In this document: positions 23,103 through 35,190 of the stretch, one piece after another
Layout of the letters: every line of letters starts with the position of its first letter
Position numbering within the stretch: position 1 is the stretch's first letter
Program-made: the position numbers and the translations under genes
DNA from: Lithobates sylvaticus
Lineage: Eukaryota; Chordata; Amphibia; Anura; Ranidae
NCBI GenBank assembly: GCA_028564925.1
Contig: CM053033.1
Location: forward strand, 84,737,468 to 84,801,467
DNA: 64,000 bases
Direction of reading: 5' to 3'
Notes under the pieces: generated by a model
Seen by the model: only the letters and a program-made list of their open reading frames with translations
The model's database searches: none
Told to the model about the DNA's origin: nothing

Positions 23103-23425
23103 CTGAAAAAGAAAGTACTCTAAACTAAGATACCTATATTAAGATGTTTAAATGTTACAGAACAAAGGTACTCATGTTATTTAATAGAGACTTGAACATT
23201 TTCCAAATGTCAGGTTTTAGAAATGGTTACTAATGGTTCTGAATTCCAAACTTGCTTAGAAAACTTGCTTCTGGTGCTGATCTGTATGTGTGTTTTTATT
23301 TTGAAGAGTACTTTGTATATTGTCCACATTCCGAATTGTTAACTTTGCAGATAAACACAAAAAAAAAAAAAACGAATTTAAAAAGAAAGGCAGAATGATG
23401 GCAAGAATGGAAAATGTAGGCATAC

Positions 23426-23564
23426 CTGCTTGACCTGCCCCTGGGTGTGAATCTCCTCTGAGTGGCCCCTTTGGAATGCTGTGCTCCGTGGAGTGGAGAA
23501 AGGGTCTGGGGCCGGTTGCGTCCCCCATGAGCTTGATTCCCGGATTCCAATCTCCTGGTTGGGT
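23426..23564 (-). CDS. CACNA1B: CACNA1B exon: tail segment NQEIGIRESSSWGTQ
   Basis: A 139-nt exon (1 + 46 codons) with acceptor ttgcag and donor gtatg. It reads PNQEIGIRESSSWGTQ and then a Pro/Ser/Thr-rich stretch ending QRGHSEEIHTQGQVKQ. The mammalian counterpart is NQESGIKESVSWGTQ followed by ERGHSTEI. The segment is cytoplasmic and low-complexity. Its ends are phase 1 and phase 0. Confidence 0.93.
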
Positions 23565-23925
23565 CTGCAATAAGGTTAATAAATTCCTCATTAATAATCT
23601 GTAATCAAGTAATCCCTTTTAAAGTGGACCTGTAGCTTTTGAAATATCAGTGCACAATATGATTTTTTCTAATATATCTTTTTTTCAGAATGGCTTCTTT
23701 CAGGGCTACATTTTAGTAGCTGGCTAGACACCATCTCAAAACAAGTATGCAGATTAGTAATTTTGGTTTCTCTCTGACTTTCCTGATCTACATGCTTGTT
23801 TTGGGACAGCGTCTTAAAGTGATCAAGCTAGCCCTCTTTCCAAAAAAAAATAAAAAATGCCTCGTGCAGGGAAGAATCACTTTGGGACTTTTGACAGTAT
23901 CAAGTCTTTAAACTGGAATACTCAC

Positions 23926-24053
23926 ACCACGCCACCATTGTTCAAGGATGCCGAGCTCTTTTGTCGTAGGAAGATTTTGCTGTTGCCAAACGGGCTCGGA
24001 ATGTTCTGTTCCAGAGTGGCTTTTAGTGGCTGGAAAAGGGACACTGTTCCGGT
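23926..24053 (-). CDS. CACNA1B: CACNA1B exon: tail segment VSLFQPLKATLEQ
   Basis: A 128-nt exon (42 codons + 2 bases) with acceptor gttacag and donor gtgagt. It encodes TGTVSLFQPLKATLEQNI and later IFLRQKSSASLNNGG, matching mammalian GPVSLFHPLKATLEQ and VFLRQKSSTSLSNGG. The region between these blocks is diverged. It belongs to the cytoplasmic tail, in the part that varies most between splice forms. The next exon supplies the base that completes the last Val. Confidence 0.94.
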
Positions 24054-24689
24054 CTGTAACATGCAACACAGATCCAAATATAAGAGCTCATTCTAAAACA
24101 TTTCTGAAGCAACAATGAAAAGGTTTTAAATTTTGCTTACAAAAAGGTCTCAAGAAATCTTTAATGTCCACTATTATCTTAACATGTTTCTGTACAAATA
24201 CATCTGTAGAGACAGACATATGTTCCTTCTGCATAAACGACTTTCAAATATTACTGCTTTCAGAAGGAAAAACTTAGCCACCTTAATTGTTTGTAAACCT
24301 CAGATATGACAAATAAATAAAGCACATCCCACTATAGTGTTTACTAGCCTGAATCCAAAGCACAGAACTTGGCTTCTTTCTGATCTCTCATTTCTCTGCT
24401 ATCGGCATGATTCGCTTCTGACAGTTTTTCCTAACACAACAACCTCCCAGGAGGCGGCCTTCCCCCCTCCAGCACATAGCTGGAGACTGATAGCCCTAGC
24501 TTTGTGAATTTTTCTATGAGCATGTAAGCCTGTGCAGAGGCTTTCCTTCAATTAGCTGTCAGCTGCCCCTCACCCCTTAGGCACCTGCAACACCAACCGG
24601 CACCTGAACAGCTTAGGTAACCCTCATTCGATGGTGCTCAAGTGTACCACCTTAATTTGCTTGGGCAGATCGCTGCTAATCTTGTTTTT
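24054..24689. other. CACNA1B intron, nothing recognised
   Basis: The sequence upstream of the exon at 23926-24053 shows no recognised feature. Confidence 0.4.
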
Positions 24690-25775
24690 ATATAATTGCA
24701 TTCTTTCTGTTGCACCTCTTCTTTTTTTCCCTCTTCTTTTTCTCTACTGCATCTTTTCCCTCTTCCCTAGTGGACATTGAGACACTGGAACTTCTGGCAT
24801 CCTGTATGAAAAAAGCCTTTGCTCTTTTGACGCACCACCTTCTTCAAACCTTCATAATGGCTTCCTCAAAATTCATTATTATCTTGCATAAAGTACAGGG
24901 TTTTAACAACCTATAAACGTAAGTGTGCTTTTACTTTTATACTTCACGACAAGCCAACACTATAGGCTTATGGAAACTCGATCTTCTGTATCTTCCCAAC
25001 CAAAATCTATGCATAGAAACTATACCCAAGAGCTCCAGACTAGCTTTAGTGAACTAGAGAGGCATATTGATAGCATTCCACAAAAACACCCCCTTTACAT
25101 GTTACCTTAAAATAGCAAACTCCACTGGGCGCTATTTGAGAATCTTTGTCATGGAAATAATTATTGTAAATGATTACACTCCCAATACTCACTCAGAGTT
25201 CTCTTTGCATAAGAAAGGTACCTTAATACTCATGGACGACAGTAACACGAGTCTAGATAAAAAACTCAACACATCCGTTTCCAGTTCAGATCCTTCTTAC
25301 AATTCTGAATCGTTGGTCCAGACCCAATTTGGTGGATACGTGGAGGGAACTGAATCCCAGTATTCAAGATTATACATACTATTCACAACAGCTTTACATG
25401 TATTGATAATTTCTTTGTTCTTCCAGATGTTTTGAATCTCAAGGTACTATCCACACTGTGGTGTGACCAGTCACCAATCTCCCTCGACTGCAAATCCATG
25501 TTCCCATCCCTGCAGACCTACACGTGGGGCTTAAATGATTCCATGTTATCCTTTAAAGATACGGTTGATGCCAGCCATACTTTCACTTCTGCATACTTCA
25601 ATAAAAATGTTGACTCAGCCACATCTCACACAAATCTGCGGGAAGCCCATAAGGCTACTATGAGGGGCACCCACATTCAAATTGCTGTATGCAAGAAAAA
25701 AGAAAGGGAATCTAAAATTGCTTCATGGTCTTCCCACTTAAAACATTTGGAGACACAATGTAAAGCATAAATTGC
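24690..25775 (+). pseudogene. L1/Tx1-type LINE fragment (endonuclease and linker)
   Basis: The plus strand carries TLILMDDSNTSLDKKLNTS, resembling the LxGDFN..LDPxLD catalytic block of L1/Tx1 endonucleases. It then has TWGLNDSMLSFKDTVD and NLREAHKATMRGTHIQIA, matching the Tx1-type linker (WRLNDSLL.., WEAHKATVRG..I). The GDF catalytic motif is changed to DDS and the frame is broken at several points. No RT follows, so the copy is 3'-truncated. It is antisense to CACNA1B. Confidence 0.7.
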
Positions 25776-26183
25776 ATCACTATGGAAAAAAATATATGCA
25801 ACAAAAATAGAGCTTCAGCTTAATGACAGGTCAGAAAAACAGTTGTGATGGTCCAGGAGGAAATTCTGCACCAGTGTCAATAAACCAGGACCCATGTTAT
25901 CAAACTTACTCAAAGGATAAGTTCACCTTTGGTAACAACATGCTACATGTTCAATCTGTTTTTAGGCTGGAACATGTAACATGTTTTAACTGTTGTAGCC
26001 TCTCCCTGACTTGCTTTTAGTGACAGCGAATTTGGGGAGAAGATCCCCCAGCTTGCCATCACAATAAAATAAGCTCCACCCAGCCGGCAGCGTCCTTCAT
26101 TCACAGAGTTATGGCAATGGCAGAACTACAAGTACCGTCACCCTTTGTGGCTGTCAGCTTGTAGTTCTCAATAAACTACCAAG
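25776..26183. other. Intron with small hairpin repeat
   Basis: 25910-26000 (aggataagttcacctttgg, aacatgtaacatgtttt) is related to 56520-56600. The rest is unremarkable. Confidence 0.4.
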
Positions 26184-26587
26184 ACTACCTGAACACTCAG
26201 TCCTCATCCTCATACCACGGACGAGGATGAGAGGATTTCCGTGATAGGCGGAATACTGACTGCTGGGAAATAGAGTGTTCCGCCTATCACAGACAAGGAG
26301 GAGGCGCGGCTTTTGAATACAGTTATGGCCACCGTATGTAATTATTGCACGCTGATCGGTGCAATTGCTAGAGACAAGGAGGCTGAAGAGGGACACCGAG
26401 GCTGCAGAGGGACACAGAGGCTGCAGAACAGGACACAGGTAGGCTGTGACCCTTTTTTCCACTTACAGTAGCTGCTGCATTTCTTACCCTCGGCTTATAC
26501 TCGGGTCAATCAGTTTTCCCAGTTTTTTTGTGGTAAATTAGGGGCCTCAGCTTATATTTGGATCGACCTATACTCGAGTATATACGG
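26184..26587. mobile_element. MITE with CCGTATATAC ends, copy 2, left-truncated
   Basis: The right end is cgacctatactcgagtatatacgg followed by TA, and the inner part shares the cggacgaggatgagagg block with copy 1. The left terminal repeat is absent. Confidence 0.75.
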
Positions 26588-26589
26588 TA

Positions 26590-28806
26590 TGTCAATTTAT
26601 ACTTAGGAAGAGGAATGTTTGTTTTGGAATGGGAATTCCACTTGATAATGATTTTCCTTTTAGAATAAAATAACAAGATATTAATAATTTAGTACATCTA
26701 GGCCTTTGGTCATCATCTTGAATGCCTAGGAGAATCAATTCAGGGGTAGTCAGAAGGGCCAGCTGGAGACAAACATTCGTGAGTTTAACCATCTCTCCCC
26801 AGAAACGAACTACCCCCGCACAGCTCCAGAACATATGAGGATATGTACCAACATCTCCCCCACAGCAGGTACATTCTGGAGACCTCCGGGAATATATCCT
26901 ATGTAGTCTCTGAGGCGTGTAATACACCCTGTGCAAAAATGTAATTTGGATCAATTTATCCCAAGAAGAAATTAGCAGTTTAGTGCTGTCCTCGAGACAT
27001 GCCTAAGGTAAGTCAGCCCTCGAGTGATCCCACAAATGCTCCAACTGCATGACGTATCTGGAAGTAACTAAAAATCATCCAGCCAGGCAATTTAAATTTG
27101 GCACTAAGTTTTGCAAAAGAAAGAAGTGTACCTGCTACAAATATGTCATTCAAAGTCTTAATCCCATATCTAGCCCAGAGCTGAGGGTCAGGGATGGAGC
27201 CAAGATGCAGGAAATTTGGGTTGCCCCACAACGTGTTAAAGGGAGAACATCTATTGGGTTTGTGGAATCTCCTCCTAGCCACTGCCCAGACTCAGAGTGG
27301 TCTTAGTGTAACATGGCAAGATGGGATAGGTCTGGGGACCCTCGTAAACTAAATTCCCTAGCTCCTGGAGGGAGCCCAACATAGCGGCCTCAAGGCACAC
27401 TGCTTCATTAGCCTGGGAAAGGGTATACCACCAGCAAACAGTGACCAAGACAGCCACCCAAAAAGAAATCCTAAGATCCAGTAGCACCAAACCACCACAC
27501 CGCAACAGGAGAATTAGGGTCGACCTGGCTAATCTGGGGAAGACACCCCCCCCCCCCCAAATAAAAGTCCCTATACACCGATCTACGTCCTTAAAGAAGG
27601 AATTCGGCATCCAGGTTGGGCAGTTATGGAAAACTGTGAACATCTTCAAAAAGGTTTATACGTTCCAAAAGTTTCAAAGGCAGAGAAGTCCACGAGGCAC
27701 ATCTCTCGCAAAGTTGGAACAACAGTGGGAATTACATTGAGTTCAGAGAAACTCACCGGGTGCCTCCGAACCTGGATGCCCAAATACCTAAATTGTTTGA
27801 CCGATACCAGCACGGTGTCTGATACATCAGCACGTGCCTGGGGATCTAGGGGGAATAACATGGACTTGTCCCAGTTAATGCGGATCCCTGAAAAGTGACC
27901 AAATTCATAAAAAAAAGGCAGCCTTTAGAGAGGAATCTGCATCCTGTAAGTGAGAGCATCATCAGCGTAGAGAGAAATTTTCTCTTCCAAGGACCCCACC
28001 CCACAGCCCCTTGACCAACCTAGAATCTCTAATAAGAATTGCCAATGGCTCCAAAGCTAGGGCAAAGAGAGATGGGGACAGATATCAGCCCTGATGAGTG
28101 CTACGCTGCAACGGGAAGGGTTTAGATAGTCTATCATTAGTATGGATCTTGGCCTTGGTGGCACTATATAGCATCCGCAGCCACTGAAGAAATCTGTGTC
28201 CAAAGCTGAATGTGCTCATCACTTCCCAAACGCATTTTCGGCATCAAGGGAGGCAATAACTCTTCGTCCGCTGTTCTCATGAGAAATTCAAAAAGAGACG
28301 CTGGAGAATAGGTGTGCACAGCCTATTGCATTAGGGTGTGCACCCCAAATATCAAACACATATGGATGGTGTCAGTAGTTTTTATTTTTATTATTTTATA
28401 TGTTTATTATTTTTATTGCAATTTGTTTAGGAGCCCTGTTAGGTTTGGTGATCAGGGATCTAAGCAGGGGGAATCTGCACCACACAGGGTGATTAGGGTG
28501 TGCCCAGGCACACCTGGCACACCCTGTGTGCACGCCTATGCGCTGGAGGTTAATGTCAGTACCCTTCCCAGGCATCAACCCAGTTTGATCCACATAAATG
28601 ATGTCCTTAAGAAACTTAGAAAGATGATTTGTTAAGATCTTAGCATCGACATTAAGAAGAGATATTGGACGGTATGAGGAGCATTCCTCAGGGTTCTTAT
28701 CCTGCTTGGGCACCAACACAACCACTGCCTCTGACATGGAATCAGGCAAAGCCCTCAACCGAAATAACTGTTCAAGTAAGGAGGTAAGTCTAGGAGCAAG
28801 TAGATC
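26590..28806 (-). pseudogene. L1/Tx1-type LINE ORF2, RT to C-terminus (interrupted)
   Basis: On the minus strand the RT start reads SEAVVVLVPKQDKNPEE, SSYRPISLLNVDAKIL and YVDQTGLMPGK. Lower down are FIWGGGGVFPRLARSTL, LGSIPDPQLWARYGIKTLND and the Cys/His tail CTCCGGDVGTYPHMFWSC. These match the order in L1/Tx1 ORF2. The frame has several breaks and the RT core is partly missing. The upstream RT piece continues at 30015-30066 beyond an inserted foldback element. A hAT-like MITE (28307-28540) is nested inside. Confidence 0.8.
28307..28540. mobile_element. hAT-like MITE in LINE (CGCTGGAG duplication)
   Basis: Ends AATAGGTGTGCAC / GTGCACGCCTATG are inverted, and CGCTGGAG flanks both sides (28299-28306, 28541-28548). 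The 8-bp duplication fits hAT. Confidence 0.75.
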
Positions 28807-28809
28807 TAA

Positions 28810-30011
28810 GGCCGCGTACACACGAAGGGACAATCCCGCGGGATTATCCTCTGGACTGAAGTCCAGCGGATAATCCCCTCGTGTGTGGGCGCCGGCGGAC
28901 TTTTTGGCGCCAAAGTCCGGCGGACCAAAGTTTTAAGTTTGGTTTTAAAATTATCCGCTGGACTTGGCAGTCCGGCGGACAATCCCGCCGTTAGTAGGCA
29001 AGTCCGCGGGACTTTTGAAAATGAACGGACTTGCCGCTCATCGGCAAGTCCGTTCATTTAGCACGCGACTTCAGGTTACGTAGCTAGCGTAGGCAGTAAA
29101 TACCACCGCGCTAGCTCCGTAAGCTGGCATGGATTTAAAGGGACTGCCCACGCCGAAAACCGGCGTGGGGGTTCCCCCCAAATCCATGTCAGACCCTTAT
29201 CCGAGCACGCAACCTGGCAGGCCAGGAAAGGGGTGGGGAAGAACGAGCGCCCCCCCTCCTGAGCCGTACAAGGCCGCGTGCCCTCAACATGGGGGGTGCC
29301 CTGGGGAAAGTCTGGGGGGTCTCGATCCGCCTTCGGGGGTCTTCCGGGGGTCTCTTCTGTTCTTGCGGCGGTCGTCGTCTTCCGCGCCGCCGGCGCCTTC
29401 TTCCTCTTCTTGTTCTTCTTCTTCTTCCGATGTTGACCCGATGCTCTCTCTGCCCGGAATGGCAGAGGCGCGCTGCGCTGGGACTTATATAGGGACATGG
29501 GGACAGGGTCACATGCTCATGTCACATGGTGACCCCGCCCCCTTGTGATGTCACAGTCCCAGCATCCTCCGGGACTGTGGCCTGCGGCCTGGTACGGCTC
29601 AGGAGGGGGGGGGCGCTCGTTCGTCCCCACCCCTTTCCTGGCCTGCCAGGCTGCGTGCTCGGATAAGGGTCTGAGATGGATTTGGGGGGGGACCCCCACG
29701 CCGTTTTTCGGCGTGGGGATTCCCTTTAAATCCATGCCAGGTGACGGAGCTAGCGCGCCGGAATTTACTGCCTACGCTAGCTACGTACCTGAAGTTACGT
29801 TCGAAATGAACGGACTGCTCCGTGTGTGGGCAAGTCCGTTCATTTTCAAAAGTCCCGCGGACTTTGGCCGGCGGATTATCCACCGGAGAAGTCCGTGCGT
29901 GTGTGGGCAAGTCCACGCGCTCGGAAAGTCCGGCGGACTCAGCTGGAAAGTCCGGCGGATTGTCCGCTGGACTAAGTCCGCCGGCAAAAGTCCGCGCGTG
30001 TGTACGCGGCA
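28810..30011. mobile_element. Harbinger-like foldback element, copy 2 (1.2 kb)
   Basis: It has the same arms and ends as copy 1 (GGCCGCGTACACACG / GTGTGTACGCGGCA). TAA lies at 28807-28809 and 30012-30014. The centre lacks the part with the poly(A) signal. It is inserted in the LINE reverse transcriptase. Confidence 0.82.
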
Positions 30012-30014
30012 TAA

Positions 30015-30066
30015 CTGTTGCGAATAGAACTCGGTGGGGAGTCCATCTACCCCTGGGGTCTTATTC
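30015..30066 (-). pseudogene. LINE RT piece upstream of the foldback insertion
   Basis: On the minus strand it reads NKTPGVDGLPTEFYSQQ, the conserved RT block before the LINE sequence resumes at 28806 with LLAPRLTSLLEQLF. The LINE appears 5'-truncated just above 30066. Confidence 0.75.
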
Positions 30067-30206
30067 TTAAATATTTTAATAACAATTTATTGAAAGTGAA
30101 AAAAAAAAAAAAATGACTCATCTATGGCCAGCTCAAATTTTACACTTGAATACCCAATAACTTGTTGATGAAATAAAGGAACGTAAAATATACCCGGCAT
30201 ATGTAC

Positions 30207-31044
30207 TTTTAGCTCGTGAAAGAGCTAGGTAAAAGAGCAGAAGAGAGCGGAGGAGTCCGGCGAGAAGACCCCCCAAGACGGAAGAAGACCCCCGGAGCAG
30301 TGCAATAAAATATTTTTTCAAAAGTGTGTGTGTTTTTGTACTTTACATTTTACACCTTAGGTGAATGAGTAGGGGTACATCGTACCCCATACTCATTCAC
30401 ATAGGGTGGGGGGCCGGGATCTGAGGGCCCCCTTATTAAAGGGGGCTCCCAGATTCCGATAAGCCCCCGCCCGCAGACCCTGACAACCAATGGCCAGGGT
30501 TGTTGGGAGGAGGCCCTTGTCCTCATCAACATGGGGACAAGGTGCTTTGGGGTGCGGGGGCCGCACGGCCCCCCTTTCCCCAGGGCACCCCCCATGTTGA
30601 GGGCACGCGGCCTGGTACGGCTCAGGAGGGGGGGGGCGCTCGTTCGTCCCCACCCCTTTCCTGGCCGGCCAGGCTGCATGCTCGGATAAGGGTCTGACAT
30701 GGATTTGGGGGGGACCCCCACGCCGTTTTTCGGCGTGGGGATTCCCTTTAAATCCATGCCAGGTGACGGAGCTAGCGCGCCGGCATTTACTGCCTACGCT
30801 AGCTACGTACCTGAAGTTACGTTCGAAATGAACGGACTGCTCCATGTGTGGGCAAGTCCGTTCATTTTCAAAAGTCCCGCGGAATTTATCCAGCGGATTT
30901 TCCGCCGGAGAAGTCCGGGCGTGTGTGGGCAAGTCACACGCTCGGAAGTCCGGCCGTGTGTGGGGAAGTCCCGCCGGACTAGGTCCAGCAGACAATCCGC
31001 CGGACTAGGTCCGGCGGACAAAGTCCGCACGTGTGTACGCGGCA
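30207..31044. mobile_element. Harbinger-like foldback element, copy 3 (half)
   Basis: It matches the outer half of copy 1 in reverse orientation, including the AATAAA at 30304-30309, and ends GTGTGTACGCGGCA then TAA (31045-31047). No left terminus was seen, so it is truncated. Confidence 0.75.
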
Positions 31045-31047
31045 TAA

Positions 31048-31180
31048 CATACGCTTAGATTGTAAACTCTAACGAGCAGGGCCCTCTGAACTGTATTGTA
31101 AGTGTACTGCCCTTATGTTGTAAAGCGCTGCGTAAACTGTTGATGCTATATAAATCCTGTATTATAATAATAATAATTTC
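31048..31180 (+). repeat. Interspersed repeat tail (gcgctatataaatcctgta)
   Basis: It runs from tagattgtaaactct and gagcagggccct through ttgtaaagcgctgcgtaaac to an (ATA)n tail, typical of a vertebrate LINE/SINE 3' end. An inverse copy is at about 58583-58700. Confidence 0.65.
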
Positions 31181-31679
31181 AAGCACCAGGGTTGGATTAA
31201 AACATTTAGTTCAGAGAACAGGAAGAACCTCAACATGCTTATTCTTAGCACAATGAACAGGCAGGAGGGAGAAGTAATGGAGGAAGCTGCAGATTGTAAA
31301 CAGTAGTGTCAGTCTTTGGTTACATACTGCAGCAGGGATGTGTAAATCACCAATGTGGTGTTTTGGCAGTAGAAAATGATCATTGCTTTAGCTGTTTAGC
31401 ATTTTATTAAAGAAGAACCTCAGCCAAATACATGACCTGTTAGGTGTATTGGACAATGGCAGCTGAGAAACACTGGCCCACAGGGATACTTAAAACTTTG
31501 GTCTGCTACGTTTAGTTGTATTAAAACAATATGAATATCACGTATACAGGACATGATCCAACCACAATGCAAAACCCTCAGTGTTCTGCTGCCCTCTAGT
31601 TGCGACTTCAGCTAACTGCTCATAAGCAAGCTACCTAATGTTTTAGACTGGGGTTTTTTTTTCTTACAGTATTAGATGT
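31181..31679. other. CACNA1B intron, nothing recognised
   Basis: No repeat ends or domains recognised. Confidence 0.4.
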
Positions 31680-34077
31680 ACCATACAATTTTATGAATAA
31701 GAACAATTACTACATCAGAAAAGATCCAAGTTGTAGTGGTCAGATGAATTAGGATCGTAAAAAAGTAAGTAAATGGATAAAAAGAAAGTAGTGAAGAGAA
31801 AAGAGAAAGGTGGGAAGGGGTTAGTAAGAATGGAACAAGAAGGAGGTAATCCCATGTGGAACAAATATTGGAGAGAAAGAAGGGAATGATCAATATTCGA
31901 GTATTTGATATAAAGCCACGGTTCCCATACTTTTAAGAATTTAGTGTGGTTATCGTTGAGGATAGAGGTACATTTTTCGTGAACCATAGTATCTAAGAGG
32001 TGTTTGACTTCAGAGAAGGTTATCAATTTCAATGCTTTGGCTAATGTATGTCGTGCTGCCAAGAAAACAAATCCTACCAGCTTTCATTTACAGATATTTA
32101 GATGTGTAACAGTTTTGTGTAAGAGAGCAGCCCAAGGGTTTTTAGTGAGAGTGATATGAAGAATTAAACATAGTAGATCATATATCTTAGTCCAGAATCG
32201 AGAAGCTACAGGAAATGTCCACCAAATATGTAATAAAGTGCTACGGTCAGCACAGCCTCGGAAGAACTGTGGTGAAGTGTCAGGATTAAAAGTGGATATG
32301 CGACCTTGGGTCATGTACCAACGAGACATTCATTTATAAGCATTTTCTTGAGCAAGTATATTAAGTGAACATTTAGAGGTACCCAGCCATATAGATTCCC
32401 ATTCCTGTATATCCAAGGTGGATCCAAGATCATGTTCCCATTTTTCCATGTAAGCAAGTTTATGTGGACCTAGGGAGTTTGTAAAGGATGCGTAGAGAGC
32501 AGACACTAGGCCTTTAGAGTGTGGGTTTAACCTGCACCAATTTTCAAAAGGGGTCAATTGTTTTGGCATAGAAGTGCAATGAGTGATAAGGGTAGAGAGG
32601 TTATGATGAATTTGAGTATAATAAGAATGTTCTTTTTCTTGTAGATTCCAGTGTTCTTGAAGAAAAGTAAGGATTTAATACCATCAAACCAGTAAAAATC
32701 ATATATACATATTTAATTTATTTTGAGATACCACCAGCGGAATGCAAGAGGATTTCCATAAGCTGGGGAAAAGGAAGGGGTGTCATGTATTCCAGATAAT
32801 GGTAGATGTGGAGAAATAAGATTGCTGGAGTATTTTTGAAGAAAGTGTTTCAGGGAAGGATCAAAAATTTTGGATCGTAAGGATGGAGGCATCCATAATA
32901 GGTTGTATATGGGGAGAGGGCAGCAGGCCATATGTACTTGGTATGTCCAAATGGGGAGTTCATAAGTAGTATGTAAAGAAGCAAGTTGTGATATCTGTGC
33001 TGCTAGATAATAATGTTTAAGGAAGGGTACAGCTAAGCCCCCTTTAAGACGAGTACAGTAGAGAGTGGAAGACACGGTGGTTTGTGGTGGTTCCAAATTA
33101 ATTGTAAAAACTTCAAATGTAGTTGTTTACTTGGGATAGGGACAGGCAGAACTATAAAATATTATAGTAATTTTGGTAGATAACTCATTTTAATGGTATG
33201 AATTTTACCAAACCAGGAGAGAGAAAGAGGTTCTCATGATTCAAGAAGAGAGGCCAAGGATTTAAACAAAGGTGAATAATTGGCTTTAAAAAGGGAGTTG
33301 AAGTTGGAGGCTAATTTGACTCCAAGATATGATAAAGAATCGGGCCAGGTAAATGATAATTATTTTGAATAGTTTGAAGATGAGTGGTGGATAAGGTAAT
33401 GTTAAACGCTTTAGATTTCGATTCATTGATTTGTAGATTGGAGATACTACTAAAGCCTTTCAGTAAAGTAAACAGATTAGGAAGTGAAGTATGAGGGCAT
33501 GAAATGCACAATAAAATGTCATTGGCGAACATCTTTAGTTTGTGATGGAAAGTAGACAGTTGAAGTCCACGAATGTCACAATATTTACTAATAGCTATTG
33601 CTAAAGGTTCAGGGGCTAAGATTAATAAAATAGGAGAAAGTGGGTAGCCTTGTCTAGTGCCTTGATGTATTGGAAAGGCGTTAGAAATATGAACTGCATA
33701 TTTTATAGTAGCAGGTCTGTAATTGGACCAAGAGTAAGGGTCTGTATGAGATTTAGGAAGCATAAAATATATTGCCCAATTGAAGGTTGCTGAAAGTAAG
33801 CTGTAAATGTGGAACAAGGCGATCAGAATTTTTTTTATAAAATAGAGCAGTATAACCATCTGGACCTGGGCGTTTGTGGACTTTAGGACTTTTGATTGCA
33901 AGTTTGATTTCTACGGTTGTAATGTCCATGCATAGAGTAGAATGGGTTTCAGTAGGAATAGTTGTGAGATGTAAATTTTGGAAAAAGGCATCAGCTTGAT
34001 GTTTTGGAAATTTACTGGAACAGGAATAGAACTGAGAAAGATGAAATTGAAATTCATCTAGGATTTCAATCGGGTTA

Positions 34078-34317
34078 CAGGTGAGTAAGGATGACCTCCG
34101 GCGTGTTCGCAAACAGCACGTGCAGAGCCCGCCAGGAAGTTGGCACGGCGCTGCGCTAATCACAGGCATTGAGGCAATGTCCGGATGTGCGGCTGCAGAG
34201 ATCGGGAAATGTCTCACTGCCTGTGATTAGCGATCCGCAGTGCCGACTTCCTGGCGGGCTCTGCACGTGCTGTTTGCGAACACGTCGGAGCTCATCCTTA
34301 CAGGTAAGTAGTTTTTT
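34078..34317. mobile_element. Palindromic MITE in LINE
   Basis: Arms of about 85 bp (aaacagcacgtgcagagccc and its inverse, ggatgacctccggcgtg against cacgtcggagctcatcc). The flanks ttacaggtgagta and ttacaggtaagta look like an imperfect target repeat. Confidence 0.75.
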
Positions 34318-34676
34318 CCGTGTATGTAGAGAAATAGGAATCGTGTTAGATGAGAAGTGATGTAAACGTTTGGCCAACATGGTCCCTGGTTTATTACTTT
34401 GGGCATAGAATTTTTGATTAGACCAGCGTAATTGTTTTTCAGAGGAATCAGATAAACACAAATTTAGTTCTGTACTAGTTTAGCTGTATTTAATTCTGGA
34501 AGGAAAGTACGGTGTATACACATATAATCAATTCTGGTATAAACATTGTGGGAGGAGAAATAATAAGTATAGTCTTTAGCAATGGGATGTAGTTCTCTCC
34601 ATGTGATTATAAAGCCTGATTGAGAAAAGAGTGTAAGAGTTGGAAGTCAGAGTGTCTTGAGTGTGTTGGTGTAGAT

Positions 34677-34835
34677 CACGAATATGCAATTAGCGGAGCT
34701 CCAGCTGTTGCAAAACTACAAGTCCCATCATGCCTCTGCCTCTGGGTGTCATGCTTGTGGCTGTCAGAGTCTTGCTATGCCTCATGGGACTTGTAGTTCT
34801 GCAACAGCTGGAGGTCTGCTAATTGCATGTCTCTG
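34677..34835. mobile_element. hAT-like MITE in LINE (GTGTAGAT duplication)
   Basis: Arms with gctccagctgttgcaaaac and the inverse. The 8-bp GTGTAGAT lies at 34669-34676 and 34836-34843. It is the same family as 8454-8603. Confidence 0.82.
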
Positions 34836-35190
34836 GTGTAGATGATTTGTCAAGAAGAGGATGAATAGTCTCCACAGAGAAAGATGGTGCCTTTGGCATG
34901 AGAATTAAGTATGTTTGGTATGTGAGAAAGGAAGTCCTTTAGTATTGGGAGAATAGTAGATAAGAATGGTTATGTTGATACCTTGGAGAGAACCTTGCAA
35001 AAGAAGATACCAGCCTTGGGGATCTGAAATACATTTGAAAGGAAAGATGGATGGAAGTAGGTGGGAGTGGAGTTGGTAGAGAAATGTGTTTCTTGAAGGC
35101 ATGCTATGTCAATTTTTTGAGAATTAAAATAGTTAAAGGCCATTCTCCTCTTAGTTGGATAATTAAGGCCTTGTACATTTAAAGGTCAAA

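Larger units (their letters stand above)
31680..35190 (-). pseudogene. L1-type LINE ORF2, nearly full length but decayed
   Basis: Reading the minus strand from 35190: endonuclease pieces with IACLQETH and LIYYSPNTKGLPF. Then the RT: SPKVHKRPGPDGYTALFYKK, HQGTRQGYPLSPILLILAPE and the palm box KMFANDILLCI, where the usual YADD is FAND. Then LQINESKSKAFNI, and the C-terminal WTFPVASRFWTKIYDL and KCTSILNDNHTKFLKVWEPW. Many stops and frameshifts separate the pieces. Two MITEs are nested inside (34078-34317, 34677-34835). It is in the same orientation as CACNA1B, in its largest intron. Confidence 0.82.

Noticed and set aside
29189-31058. Many overlapping open frames in the GC-rich foldback copies
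   Set aside because: They occur on both strands because of palindromic GC-rich arms; no domain is present.
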